The position numbers were made by a program, and so were the translations under genes. Under the pieces are notes generated by a model. The model made no database searches. It saw only the letters and a list, made by a program, of their open reading frames with translations, and was not told the DNA's origin. A DNA stretch of 36,820 bases. Origin: an uncultured Nitrospira sp. Lineage in GTDB: Bacteria > Nitrospirota > Nitrospiria > Nitrospirales > Nitrospiraceae. The stretch covers positions 8,061-44,880 of the forward strand of contig CABVRW010000029.1 in the NCBI GenBank assembly GCA_902500785.1, in the 5' to 3' direction. Of the stretch, positions 9,014-17,030 are shown piece after piece; positions within the stretch are counted from its first letter, which is position 1, and every line of letters starts with the position of its first letter.

Positions 9014-9382
9014 CTATCCGAGTTGCTGAATCCGCTGGTTAGCACTGACCACATCGGTGAGGCGAATCCCGAATTTTTCGTTGACGACTACCACTTCGCC
9101 GCGCGCTACTAATTTGTTGTTCACCAGAACTTCCATCGGTTCGCCCGCCAGCTTATTGAGTTCGATGACGGACCCCTGCCCGAGTTGGAGCAACTCCCGA
9201 ATCAGCATCCGTGTCGAGCCGATCTGCACCGTGACGTGCAGCGGGATATCGAGCACGAACTCGATATTCTTGTGGGCCGGCACGGCACCCTGGTTGTCGA
9301 CCGGTGGAAAGGAGGTTGGTTGCGGGTTCATCTCGTCGGCGTTGGAAGAATCCGACTGTGTCGTTGTGTCGCCGTTGCCCAT
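9014..9382 (-). CDS. fliN: Flagellar motor switch protein FliN
   Basis: A 122-aa protein with a variable Ser/Asp/Pro-rich N-terminal tail (1-38) and a SpoA (surface presentation of antigens) domain at about 45-117, including LDIPLHVTVQIGSTRM and GSVIELNKLAGEPMEVLVN. FliN builds the lower C-ring with FliM and binds FliH at the C-ring, which matters here because FliH is fused to a receiver domain. ATG 9382 has an AGGAGA SD. It lies 29 nt after fliM. Confidence 0.95.
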   Translation of the reverse strand: MGNGDTTTQSDSSNADEMNPQPTSFPPVDNQGAVPAHKNIEFVLDIPLHVTVQIGSTRMLIRELLQLGQGSVIELNKLAGEPMEVLVNNKLVARGEVVVVNEKFGIRLTDVVSANQRIQQLG

Positions 9383-9411
9383 GCGCCAATCTCCTTTGCT
9401 GCCGACAAACC

Positions 9412-10383
9412 CTAACTCAATATCTTGGTGACCCGGCAGGCATGATTGCCCTTAAACACTCCCGGTTGTCCGTGAAACTTCGGATCGCCTTCGACCAGGC
9501 ACAGCATCGGATCGCCCGGATGTTGGTCCAGCATCAACACATCGCCGGTGTTGAAGTTCAGCAAGTCCTGTACGTTGATGCGAGCCGTTCCCAGTTGCAC
9601 CGCCACGGCCACGTCGCATTCCTGCAACGAGTCCTTGAAGCGGCTGCCCCAACTGCTGTCTTGCTCGACGTTGTCGGCGAACAACCCGGAATAGAGCTTC
9701 TCCTTGATCGGCTCGAGCATGGAGTAGGGATAGGCGATAAACATTTCGCGGGTGATGTCGCCTAGGTGAACCTGCAACGTCACCACCACCACGATTTCGG
9801 AGGTCGTCACGACCATGGCGAACTGCGGGTTACTCTCCGATCGGCAGTAGCTGAGCTTCACCGACATGACGGCGTGCCAGGCTTTCTCCAGATCAGCGAG
9901 CGCTTGCTGCACCAGTTTCTTCACCAATCGCAGCTGAATCGTGGTGAACTCTCGTCCTTCCGGCTTCACATGGGTTTGCACTTTTCCGCCGAAGAAAAAA
10001 TCCACGATCAGATACACCAGCATGGCGTCCATGACGTAGAGCCCGTTGCCGCGTAACGGCTCCATGGCGAACAGATTGAGGGAGGAGGGAACCGGAACTT
10101 TTTGAATGAAATCTCCGAACTTGATGATTTGAGTTCCGAGGACGCTGAACTCGATCTTCTCGCGCAGCACGCCGCTCCACGAGGCGGATTGCTGACGCGT
10201 GAAACGATCATTGATCATTTCCATCGTGGGCATTCGCCCGCGAATGATGCGCTCCTGACTGGTGAGACTATAGGTCTTGACACCGCCCGGGTTTTCCTCT
10301 TCCTTTGGAGCCGTCTCGACATCGCCGGACATCACGCCCCCCATCAGGGCATCGATTTCTTCTTGGGAGAGTATCTTGTCCAT
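9412..10383 (-). CDS. fliM: Flagellar motor switch protein FliM
   Basis: A 323-aa C-ring protein that binds phospho-CheY and contacts FliG. The N-terminal peptide MDKILSQEEIDALMGG is the conserved CheY-P-binding segment. The middle domain (about 50-235) is CheC-like, and a C-terminal SpoA domain follows (about 250-320, with VAVQLGTARINVQDLLNF). The ATG at 10383 has GAGGACG upstream. It lies 25 nt after fliL. Confidence 0.96.
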   Translation of the reverse strand: MDKILSQEEIDALMGGVMSGDVETAPKEEENPGGVKTYSLTSQERIIRGRMPTMEMINDRFTRQQSASWSGVLREKIEFSVLGTQIIKFGDFIQKVPVPSSLNLFAMEPLRGNGLYVMDAMLVYLIVDFFFGGKVQTHVKPEGREFTTIQLRLVKKLVQQALADLEKAWHAVMSVKLSYCRSESNPQFAMVVTTSEIVVVVTLQVHLGDITREMFIAYPYSMLEPIKEKLYSGLFADNVEQDSSWGSRFKDSLQECDVAVAVQLGTARINVQDLLNFNTGDVLMLDQHPGDPMLCLVEGDPKFHGQPGVFKGNHACRVTKILS

Positions 10384-10408
10384 GACGTCCTCGACGAACG
10401 GCGATCGG

Positions 10409-10945
10409 CTATTGAATGACGAATTCCGTGAAGTAGGTCGACTTGACCGATTTTTTCGGTAACAACCCGTTGATGCGCTCCGTGATGTCTTCGCGCAACT
10501 TGTGTTTGCCTTGCGGAGAGCGAGCCGTGGCGGAATCCAAGCCGGTCAGCAACACGAGGATCGCGTCCCGGATTTGCGGGGTGCGCGCCTTGATCAGCTC
10601 GACGGTGCTGGAGCTGTCAGCCTCTACCTTAAGCGTGACTTTGAGATAACGAATCTCCGGCGTATCTGCGAGGTTGACGATGAAGGGATCCAGATCCGCA
10701 ATCGCACCGGCATCGGCAGACGCCCCATGTCCGCCTCCCTTCTCCGCCGATTCACCATGCGCGGCCGGCTTGGCCTCCTCGCCTTCGCCGTGCGCCTTCT
10801 CCCCGGATGGTCCGCTCATCATTTTCATCATCGCAAAACCGCCGCCAAGGGCCAGAACCAATACTCCCGCGACGATGATAATGACCATCTTCATGGGAAT
10901 ACCCGTGGGCGGTGCGGGCGCCTTCTCTTCAACTGCTTCTGACAT
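10409..10945 (-). CDS. fliL: Flagellar basal-body/stator protein FliL
   Basis: A 178-aa inner-membrane protein with one TM helix (about residues 19-40), a Gly/His/Glu-rich linker, and a periplasmic domain with the FliL core FIVNLADTPEIRYLKVTLKVE and the C-terminal KSTYFTEFVIQ. FliL rings associate with stators. I use the ATG at 10945, which has a perfect AGGAGG 5 nt upstream. A longer frame to 11020 would read through the sigma-54-like promoter leader and is unlikely. It is the first gene of the fliL-fliA unit. Confidence 0.93.
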   Translation of the reverse strand: MSEAVEEKAPAPPTGIPMKMVIIIVAGVLVLALGGGFAMMKMMSGPSGEKAHGEGEEAKPAAHGESAEKGGGHGASADAGAIADLDPFIVNLADTPEIRYLKVTLKVEADSSSTVELIKARTPQIRDAILVLLTGLDSATARSPQGKHKLREDITERINGLLPKKSVKSTYFTEFVIQ

Positions 10946-10987
10946 ACAGACCTCCTGCGGACAGTGTTTGCCGGTGCAGCTCGGTTG

Positions 10988-11003
10988 TGCAATGCATATG
11001 CCA
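10988..11003 (-). promoter_or_regulatory. Sigma-54-type -24/-12 promoter of fliL unit
   Basis: Read on the minus strand the site is TGGCATATGCATTGCA. It has the -24 TGGCA and -12 TTGCA elements with exactly 10 nt between the GG and GC dinucleotides. The expected transcript start is near 10977, about 32 nt before the fliL ATG. It would drive fliL through fliA. The remainder of the 290-bp gap (11004-11235) holds no gene. Confidence 0.65.
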
Positions 11004-11235
11004 CGCGCGGACCTGCCCACTCATCGTCCCGCGCAGAGAAACCACTTTGTGTGCCCGCTAACACAATGATTTCAGGTCGCCACGTTCCGTACACCTAGGC
11101 GACGGATGATGCTGCATGAGTGGTTGTCAGTGTGGTGACGCGCGATTCAGGAAGGCCGACAGAATGTTGACGAGAAGAGGGATCTGCCGAAGAGTTGCGG
11201 GATGGAAAGATGCTAGGAAGAAATTGCCGAGCTGG

Positions 11236-11270
11236 GCCCTGACGCGCCTCGATGGAGTGCGCATCAGGGC
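11236..11270 (-). terminator. Strong hairpin after flgE
   Basis: A 12-bp inverted repeat with one G-T pair (11236-11247/11259-11270) and an 11-nt loop starts 9 nt after the flgE stop. It separates flgE from the fliL promoter. There is no immediate U-tract on the minus strand, so it may stabilise the 3' end or act as a weak intrinsic terminator. Confidence 0.55.
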
Positions 11271-11279
11271 TCTACTGGT

Positions 11280-12503
11280 TTATCGCTTGAGATTCACGAG
11301 TTCTTGCAACATCTCGTCGCTGGTCGTAATCGCGCGCGAATTCGCTTGAAACGCACGCTGCGTAATAATCATGTCCACGAATTCCTTCCCGAGATCTACA
11401 TTGGACTGTTCCACGGTCTCTGACAAAATTCTCCCGAGTCCATTCGTCGTCGGAGCTCCGGATAGCGCGGCACCAGACTCGATGGTTTCAAGAAAGTGGT
11501 TGTCTCCGCTGCCTACTAATCCATCAGGATTTACGAAACGACTCAAGACAATTTGCGCAAGGGATCTGGTTTGACCGTTAGTAAACTGCGCCACGACCCT
11601 CCCTTGCTGGTCAACGCTGATTTTATCAAGGCTTCCCGACGAATACCCATTCTGCGTTTGACTGACCACGCCGGACGGTGAGCCAAACTGTGTCAAGGCA
11701 GACAGGTCTACGGTCACAGACTGTGGTGTGGTGGCACCATTGCTCAACACAGCACTCACGTTCTGTGTCCCACCCGCCGTCAATGTGCCGTTGGCATTAA
11801 AAGCCAAAGCGGTTTGAGCTGTTGCTGTGCCGTTATCGATCTGAGAATAAACACCCCAGGCATTTGCGGCGGTTTTTCGGAAATAGAGCTGCAACTGATG
11901 AGAATTCCCCAAGGAGTCATAGAATGTCTCCCCGGTGGCAAAGTTGTAAGAAGATGGGTCTGTTGCACTGAATGCGGAAGTCGGCACGGTGGCGTTTGCG
12001 TTAAGATTGCCAAGAATGGCTGCAGTGCTCGTTGCTTGTGGTGACACCGCACTCGATGTCAGCGTGATACCACCGATTGTGCTCGTGATGTTTCCGTTGG
12101 TGTCGGCTTGATAGGCTTGAAGCAGTGCCCCGCTGGAGTCAATAACTTGCCCCAGATTATCGACCTTAAATTGTCCGGCGCGCGTATAGAAATTTGCACC
12201 GGAGCTATTGCGCAGCAAATAAAACCCGTTCCCATCAATACCCAGGTCGAAGGTATTCCCCGTGGTGCTAATGGACCCCTGTGAAAAATTCGTTTGGACA
12301 TCATTAAGATATACCCCGAGACCGATTTGATTGCCGCCGAGTCCACCAGAAAGACTGGCGGAGATAAGATCTGAAAATGTCGCTCTGCCGGACTTAAACC
12401 CTACAGTGCCGACGTTGGCGATATTATTGCCGATCACACCCATGGCATTCCCGTACGTACTCAACCCGGTCACTGCGGTGAACATCGATGTTAAAATGCC
12501 CAT
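11280..12503 (-). CDS. flgE: Flagellar hook protein FlgE
   Basis: A 407-aa structural protein of the hook. The N-terminal rod-type domain contains the signature TAVTGLSTYGNAMGVIGNNIANV with the downstream VGFKSGRATFSDL. The Ser/Thr/Ala-rich middle forms the variable surface domain. The C-terminal domain has VEQSNVDLGKEFVDMIITQR and the final coiled-coil-forming heptads. The ATG at 12503 has AAGGAGG. Two 60-base lines I counted in the gene are 45-47% GC, whereas a line in fliI is 72%, so this gene is compositionally unlike its neighbours. The export substrate likely depends on the hook cap FlgD encoded next to it. Confidence 0.95.
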   Translation of the reverse strand: MGILTSMFTAVTGLSTYGNAMGVIGNNIANVGTVGFKSGRATFSDLISASLSGGLGGNQIGLGVYLNDVQTNFSQGSISTTGNTFDLGIDGNGFYLLRNSSGANFYTRAGQFKVDNLGQVIDSSGALLQAYQADTNGNITSTIGGITLTSSAVSPQATSTAAILGNLNANATVPTSAFSATDPSSYNFATGETFYDSLGNSHQLQLYFRKTAANAWGVYSQIDNGTATAQTALAFNANGTLTAGGTQNVSAVLSNGATTPQSVTVDLSALTQFGSPSGVVSQTQNGYSSGSLDKISVDQQGRVVAQFTNGQTRSLAQIVLSRFVNPDGLVGSGDNHFLETIESGAALSGAPTTNGLGRILSETVEQSNVDLGKEFVDMIITQRAFQANSRAITTSDEMLQELVNLKR

Positions 12504-12575
12504 GTCTCATCCTCCTTGTTACACAACCCGTGAAGACCTGTCGACGCTTCCGACACGCCGCCGGATGGCGAAATC

Positions 12576-12869
12576 TTAGGCGACAGCCGTCGTCCCGTCT
12601 GTCGTGGTCTTATTCTGAGCGGTTTCCTGTAGCGTGACACTCTTCTCCATCAACGACACCAGCTTCGACATTTGCTCCAACTGTGAAAACTGAGCGGTCT
12701 GCGCGATGAAGTCCTGATTCTCCAGGGGCTTCAGCGGATCCTGATTTTGGAGCTGGGTGACCAGGAGTTTTAGGAAATCGTCTTTGCCGAGCGGCTTCGG
12801 ACCATCGCTGGTCGGTGTGGTCGATGAATCGGTCGGGGTCGTCTGCGTAATCAGTTTGCTGATATCCAT
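12576..12869 (-). CDS. flgD: Short hook-capping protein FlgD
   Basis: Scaffold needed to assemble the hook. Only 97 aa, compared with over 200 in enterobacteria. The conserved N-terminal block is complete ([20 protein letters not shown], then [20 protein letters not shown]). The protein stops right after it, without the C-terminal Tudor/FnIII-like domains. The frame is clean and the stop is followed 72 nt later by flgE, so this looks like a natural short form rather than a break. ATG at 12869 with GGAGG SD, 11 nt after fliK. Confidence 0.88.
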   Translation of the reverse strand: MDISKLITQTTPTDSSTTPTSDGPKPLGKDDFLKLLVTQLQNQDPLKPLENQDFIAQTAQFSQLEQMSKLVSLMEKSVTLQETAQNKTTTDGTTAVA

Positions 12870-12880
12870 AGGTCCTCCGA

Positions 12881-14458
12881 TCAGGCAAAAATACTCACAT
12901 GTTCACTGCTGTAAGGCCCGCGCTCTCCCCTCGCACTGCGTTCCTCTTCTCCTGTCGCCGGGCGTGCGTCCGCCGCAGGCGCAGTGCGTCCCTGTTGCTG
13001 CTGTTGGAACAGCCACGCATTGTCGTTTCGTCCCTGCTGTTGATCGACCGTGACCCGCAGCATCCCCATCTCCAGGCCCGTCGTTCTGAGCGACGACTCC
13101 AGAGACTGTCCTTGCTGCAACAGGCCTTGTCCTAGCTCGCCATGTTCCGTTCGGATATGCGCATGCACGGTCTGGTCGCTCATCATGACGCGAACCCGCA
13201 AGGGGCCCATGTCCAGGGGATCCAGATCCAGCATCACACTGTGTGCCACGGGCGAGGCTTCCCGAAACTCGGTCACACGCTCGGATTGACCCACTCGCGG
13301 GACGGGGGCCGTCTGTCCGGTCTCGCTGCGGCCTGGCGAGTTTTCGTTGGGCGACGATACCGCTTGATTCAGACCGTTGAGGCGATCGAACGCGACCAGT
13401 CGATCTGCGGACTCACTTGCCGCCGCCTGGTTCGGCACGGAGCGATCGGCGTCGGCGGAGGAGTCGGAAAACTGCTGTGCCCCTGTCTCCGGAGACGTGT
13501 CCGCATTCCCCGCCTCCTGTCCGGTACTCAAGGAGTTGTCCTGCGAAATCGCATCGAGAATCGTCCGGCGGTCGACTTGGTCGGCTGCGGCGGTCTCCGG
13601 TGTCCTCGTGTCCGACTTGATCGTCGTCACAACCGCGACCGCTGCAGGAATCCTATCGGGCTCGCCCGTCGCGTTTTTGCTCGCCCCCTCTGAGCCGGCC
13701 ACGTTCTGCTCCGGCAGAACGCCTTCCTGTTGGGCTGGAGTGAATTCCGAGACATCTATCACTCCGTCAGATGCCTGTCCCTTGGCAGGGGTTTGCTTCA
13801 CGTCGGCGCTCTGTTCTGCAGCATCCGGTGAGACGTTGCTCACAGCGGTCTGTCCGAGCATCTGGACCGATGAATTCGTGGAGGTGACTTGAGACGAAGT
13901 GGTATTCGACAGACCTGTCGAAGTTGCAGATGCCGCGTTCCCCGTGGAATCTCCTGATGTGTCCGATTCTGAATCCGGTGTCGCGTCGGCCTGTACTTCC
14001 GGAAGGTCCACCGTAGGGGCCGGGACAATCATCGTGGCCAGAATCATTTCCTGCTGTTGCGTGGTCTGATCATCAGACTGGTCGGTCTTGTCTTCGATAC
14101 GATCGCCGTCCGATTTCTCGGTCGACGCTTGTTCCGACTTTGGCCGCGCCTCGTCCTTCCGGCCGACCGTAGGTTCCTTCCGCACCGGGGCCGTAGATCG
14201 ATCGGACGAGTGGCTCTGAGATTCCGCCGTGGAACGAGACGCCACACGAGCCTGTGAAGACGGCTTTGATCCCGCCCGCGCCGATGCCGGTTCTTGTTTC
14301 ATTGTTGTCTGGCGCGCATCTGCGCGTTCAAGCAACGAATCGAAGTCGCGTGCGTACTCCGGATTCTTGACCGCCGGAACGCGCTCGCGCGCGTCCGGGA
14401 CGGCCCGGGTGCTGTGATTCGGGATTCCGCTAAATAAAGGCTGCATATCGGTGGCCAT
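12881..14458 (-). CDS. fliK: Hook-length control protein FliK
   Basis: Secreted molecular ruler that triggers the FlhB specificity switch. The 525-aa product has a long low-complexity N-terminal and middle part rich in Ser, Thr, Asp, Gln and Pro, as expected. A conserved C-terminal domain follows (about residues 400-490), with [39 protein letters not shown] and [10 protein letters not shown] use the ATG at 14458, preceded by AGGAA. A longer open frame to 14536 would run through the putative promoter and lacks an SD. It is first gene of the fliK-flgD-flgE unit. Confidence 0.88.
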   Translation of the reverse strand: MATDMQPLFSGIPNHSTRAVPDARERVPAVKNPEYARDFDSLLERADARQTTMKQEPASARAGSKPSSQARVASRSTAESQSHSSDRSTAPVRKEPTVGRKDEARPKSEQASTEKSDGDRIEDKTDQSDDQTTQQQEMILATMIVPAPTVDLPEVQADATPDSESDTSGDSTGNAASATSTGLSNTTSSQVTSTNSSVQMLGQTAVSNVSPDAAEQSADVKQTPAKGQASDGVIDVSEFTPAQQEGVLPEQNVAGSEGASKNATGEPDRIPAAVAVVTTIKSDTRTPETAAADQVDRRTILDAISQDNSLSTGQEAGNADTSPETGAQQFSDSSADADRSVPNQAAASESADRLVAFDRLNGLNQAVSSPNENSPGRSETGQTAPVPRVGQSERVTEFREASPVAHSVMLDLDPLDMGPLRVRVMMSDQTVHAHIRTEHGELGQGLLQQGQSLESSLRTTGLEMGMLRVTVDQQQGRNDNAWLFQQQQQGRTAPAADARPATGEEERSARGERGPYSSEHVSIFA

Positions 14459-14506
14459 AGGTGTTCCTGTGCATGTCGGGTGCTGTGCGTTGTCAGGGAA
14501 CACCTT

Positions 14507-14522
14507 TACAAAGGTCATGCCA
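14507..14522 (-). promoter_or_regulatory. Possible sigma-54-type promoter of fliK
   Basis: On the minus strand the site reads TGGCATGACCTTTGTA. It has a good -24 (TGGCA, as upstream of fliL), and a -12 of TTGTA, so GC is replaced by GT at the correct 10-nt spacing. The predicted transcript start is about 38 nt before fliK. The rest of the 198-bp gap (14459-14656) shows only a small 5-bp hairpin near motE and no gene. Confidence 0.35.
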
Positions 14523-14656
14523 TCCGCAGCCCGCATGAAAAACTCGCATGACGCAGGATTTTCGCGCCGGCACTCAGGATCAAGGGATTGAAGAAGGAAG
14601 TTTCTGCAGGAGGCGACGGCAAAACATGCCGGAGCAGAGGGGATGGAAGGTGGTGA

Positions 14657-15289
14657 CTACGGAGTCGTCAGCAATTGTTCGGTCAGGCGAGCAGCACGCT
14701 CCGGCTTGACCTCCGCGAGAATGGCCCCGGCGGATTTGCCCTTGAGTAGCCGCAGCACTTCTAACGCTTTGCGCTCGGGCATCCGTTCCAGGCGGGCTGC
14801 GGCTTCTTCTGCGGGCATCGCTTCATAGATTTTTGCCAGCTGGGCCTGATTGACGTTGGCCGCTCCGCCGGGTTTGGTCCCCGGCTTGGGCTTCTCGGCG
14901 TCGCTCGTAGCCTTGGCTTGAGCGGCCTGGCGGCGTTTTTTTTCGGCTTCGACTGCCTGTTCATGCCGCGTGACAATCTGTTCGAGTTCCGCTTTGAGCT
15001 CCAACAGGTGTGTCTCGGATCCTCGTAATGCCGCTTCGCGCTTATCCAGCAAGCGTTTGCGTTGCTCCAGCATCTCGAAGATCTCCCTTGGCGCACTGGT
15101 GGCCGGTCCTTGCGCCTCTTTCTTGAGCGCCTCGGCGTTCGGTTCTTCCTTCGCGGCGGCAGGCTCCTGTATCTCCTCTTCGGCCATGGCGATGGTCGAT
15201 ACAGCGGCCGCCAGCGCCACACCAAGGGCGACTCGCAGGATCCGACCTGCGCACAGGACTCGAGCTTGCACCCCACCAGTCGCGGTCAT
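14657..15289 (-). CDS. MotE-like flagellar protein (MgtE-N domain)
   Basis: A 210-aa protein with an N-terminal signal or TM segment (about residues 18-36), an Ala/Glu-rich linker and a predicted coiled coil (about 75-125, many Glu/Arg/Lys heptads). The C-terminal domain (about 148-207) has the MgtE-N/MotE pattern LAKIYEAMPAEEAAARLERM and GAILAEVKPERAA. Such proteins stabilise the stator or export machinery in some flagella. It overlaps fliJ by 4 nt (ATGA) and ends the flgB unit. Domain assignment is by pattern; the exact role is inferred. Confidence 0.75.
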   Translation of the reverse strand: MTATGGVQARVLCAGRILRVALGVALAAAVSTIAMAEEEIQEPAAAKEEPNAEALKKEAQGPATSAPREIFEMLEQRKRLLDKREAALRGSETHLLELKAELEQIVTRHEQAVEAEKKRRQAAQAKATSDAEKPKPGTKPGGAANVNQAQLAKIYEAMPAEEAAARLERMPERKALEVLRLLKGKSAGAILAEVKPERAARLTEQLLTTP

Positions 15290-15726
15290 GCCCGTTCTCC
15301 CTTTTGTAAGGGGCCTCGTCGCCAGGCCCGTTCATCGAGCAGCTGTTGATCCTGCCGTTCTCGACGCCGCCGCAATTCAAGAGCAGCGCGTGCTTCGAGG
15401 AGATCCAGCTTCTTGCGGTACTGCATCGCCTCAAGGAGCTCACCCCGTTTGTGCTCCATGTTGGCTTGCTGATCCAGATGCGTCTGTTCCAAGCGCTTCC
15501 GCGCAGCAATTGCCTGGTCCATGTCATCGAGATGGGCATACACTTGATCCACCGTGGTGCCCTCCCGGACTTGGAGCAAATACCCATCGGCATCCGCGCG
15601 CGCCCGTGACTCCAACAGGGTCATACGCTCGACCGTCTCCTGCAGCGACTTCGCAAGTTCCGCCAATTCCAATTTGGCGACCTCTTCTAATTGCACCGCA
15701 TATGTACGAAGGACGGTGACGTTCAT
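15286..15726 (-). CDS. fliJ: Export chaperone/escort protein FliJ
   Basis: A 146-aa, almost wholly helical protein rich in Arg, Glu, Leu and Ala with two long coiled-coil stretches. It fits FliJ, the rotor-stalk-like cofactor of the FliI ATPase. FliJ is poorly conserved, so position directly after fliI, 4-nt overlaps at both ends, size and coiled-coil character carry the call. Confidence 0.85.
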   Translation of the reverse strand: MNVTVLRTYAVQLEEVAKLELAELAKSLQETVERMTLLESRARADADGYLLQVREGTTVDQVYAHLDDMDQAIAARKRLEQTHLDQQANMEHKRGELLEAMQYRKKLDLLEARAALELRRRRERQDQQLLDERAWRRGPLQKGERA

Positions 15727-17030
15727 TGAATGGTGCCCGCCAGCGACAGTAATGCGTCGATGGATTGAGTCAAGCCGATCGGCTGCTTGGTTTCCTGCCG
15801 TAAGAATGCAGTAATGCCCTCATGGGCAGACACGGCTTTATCCAGCTCCTTGCTCGTGCCGGGCTTGTACGCACCCAACGTGATCAGATCCTCGGAGCGT
15901 CGATACAACGCCGTACGTTCGAGAACCAATCGCGCCGCGGCGTAGTGGGCCGGGGTCACGATGTCCCGCATGACCCGACTCGTACTCTGCAGAATATCGA
16001 TGGCCGGAAAGTGGTTGCGAGCGGCGAGTTCGCGAGAGAGCACGATATGCCCATCGAGAATGGACCGCACCGCATCCGCGACCGGATCGTTGAGATCGTC
16101 TCCGTCGACGAGCACGGTATAAAGCCCGGTAATGCTGCCCCCGCTCTGCGCCGGCCCGACTCGTTCCAACAACTTGGGCAAGACGGCAAACACGGACGGC
16201 GTATATCCTTTGGTGGTGGGAGGTTCCCCGACGGCCAAGCCGACTTCCCTCTGGCTGTAGGCCAGGCGCGAGAGGGAGTCCATCATCAACAACACATGTT
16301 TGCCGCAATCACGGAAATACTCGGCGATGGCCGTCGCCACTAATGCGCCCCGAATGCGGACCAGGGGCGGTTGATCCGAGGTCGCGACGACGACGATGGA
16401 ACGAGCCCTCGCTTCAGGTGTCAGGTCGCGTTCCAGAAACTCTTTGACCTCGCGTCCCCGTTCGCCGACGAGGGCGATGATCCTGATGTCGGCCTGCGTA
16501 TACCGGCTAATCATGCCCAACAACACGCTTTTTCCCACCCCAGATCCGGCGAATACCCCGATTTTCTGCCCTTGACCGCAGGTGAGCAGCGCATTGATGG
16601 CTCGGATGCCGAGATCGACGGGCTGCGTGATCCTGGCGCGATGCAACGGATTCAGCGGAGCCGCATATAAGGGGACCCGCGCCTCGGCGCGCACCGGCGG
16701 CAATCCGTCCAGCGGATGTCCGAGCCCATCAAAAATGCGCCCCAACATCTGTGGTCCGACCGGCACCGAGGCGACGTGCCCCTTCATGATGACCCGGCTT
16801 CCCGGTCCGATGCCCTGCATTTCACCGAGCGGCATCAGCAGCACGCGATCCTCCCGAAATCCCACCACCTCCGCCATCACAGAACCGTGGCCGCCCTCAC
16901 GGGTGATCTCACAGACCTCCCCGACGGACGTAAAGGGCCCGGAGGCTTCGATGACGATCCCGACGGCCTGGGCCACGCGCCCCGTGACGGATAACGGCTC
17001 GACCTGTTCGAGGCGATCGCTAAGTTTCAC
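15723..17030 (-). CDS. fliI: Flagellum-specific export ATPase FliI
   Basis: A 435-aa F1-beta-like ATPase that unfolds and delivers export substrates. The Walker A motif is GSGVGKSVL (near residue 162), preceded by GQKIGVFA. The Walker B segment VLLMMDSLSRLAYSQREVGLA and the FliI/YscN signature PPTTKGYTPSVFAVLPKLLER are intact. The start is a GTG at 17030. It lies inside the end of the upstream receiver-FliH gene (11-nt overlap), suggesting coupled translation with its own regulator. Confidence 0.96.
   Translation of the reverse strand: MKLSDRLEQVEPLSVTGRVAQAVGIVIEASGPFTSVGEVCEITREGGHGSVMAEVVGFREDRVLLMPLGEMQGIGPGSRVIMKGHVASVPVGPQMLGRIFDGLGHPLDGLPPVRAEARVPLYAAPLNPLHRARITQPVDLGIRAINALLTCGQGQKIGVFAGSGVGKSVLLGMISRYTQADIRIIALVGERGREVKEFLERDLTPEARARSIVVVATSDQPPLVRIRGALVATAIAEYFRDCGKHVLLMMDSLSRLAYSQREVGLAVGEPPTTKGYTPSVFAVLPKLLERVGPAQSGGSITGLYTVLVDGDDLNDPVADAVRSILDGHIVLSRELAARNHFPAIDILQSTSRVMRDIVTPAHYAAARLVLERTALYRRSEDLITLGAYKPGTSKELDKAVSAHEGITAFLRQETKQPIGLTQSIDALLSLAGTIQ

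Noticed and set aside
12504-12575. Possible -24/-12 site directly before flgE (GG-N10-GC around 12547-12560)
   Set aside because: The -12 side is AAGC rather than TTGC, the -24 side is poor, and flgE is only 72 nt behind flgD in an apparent operon.
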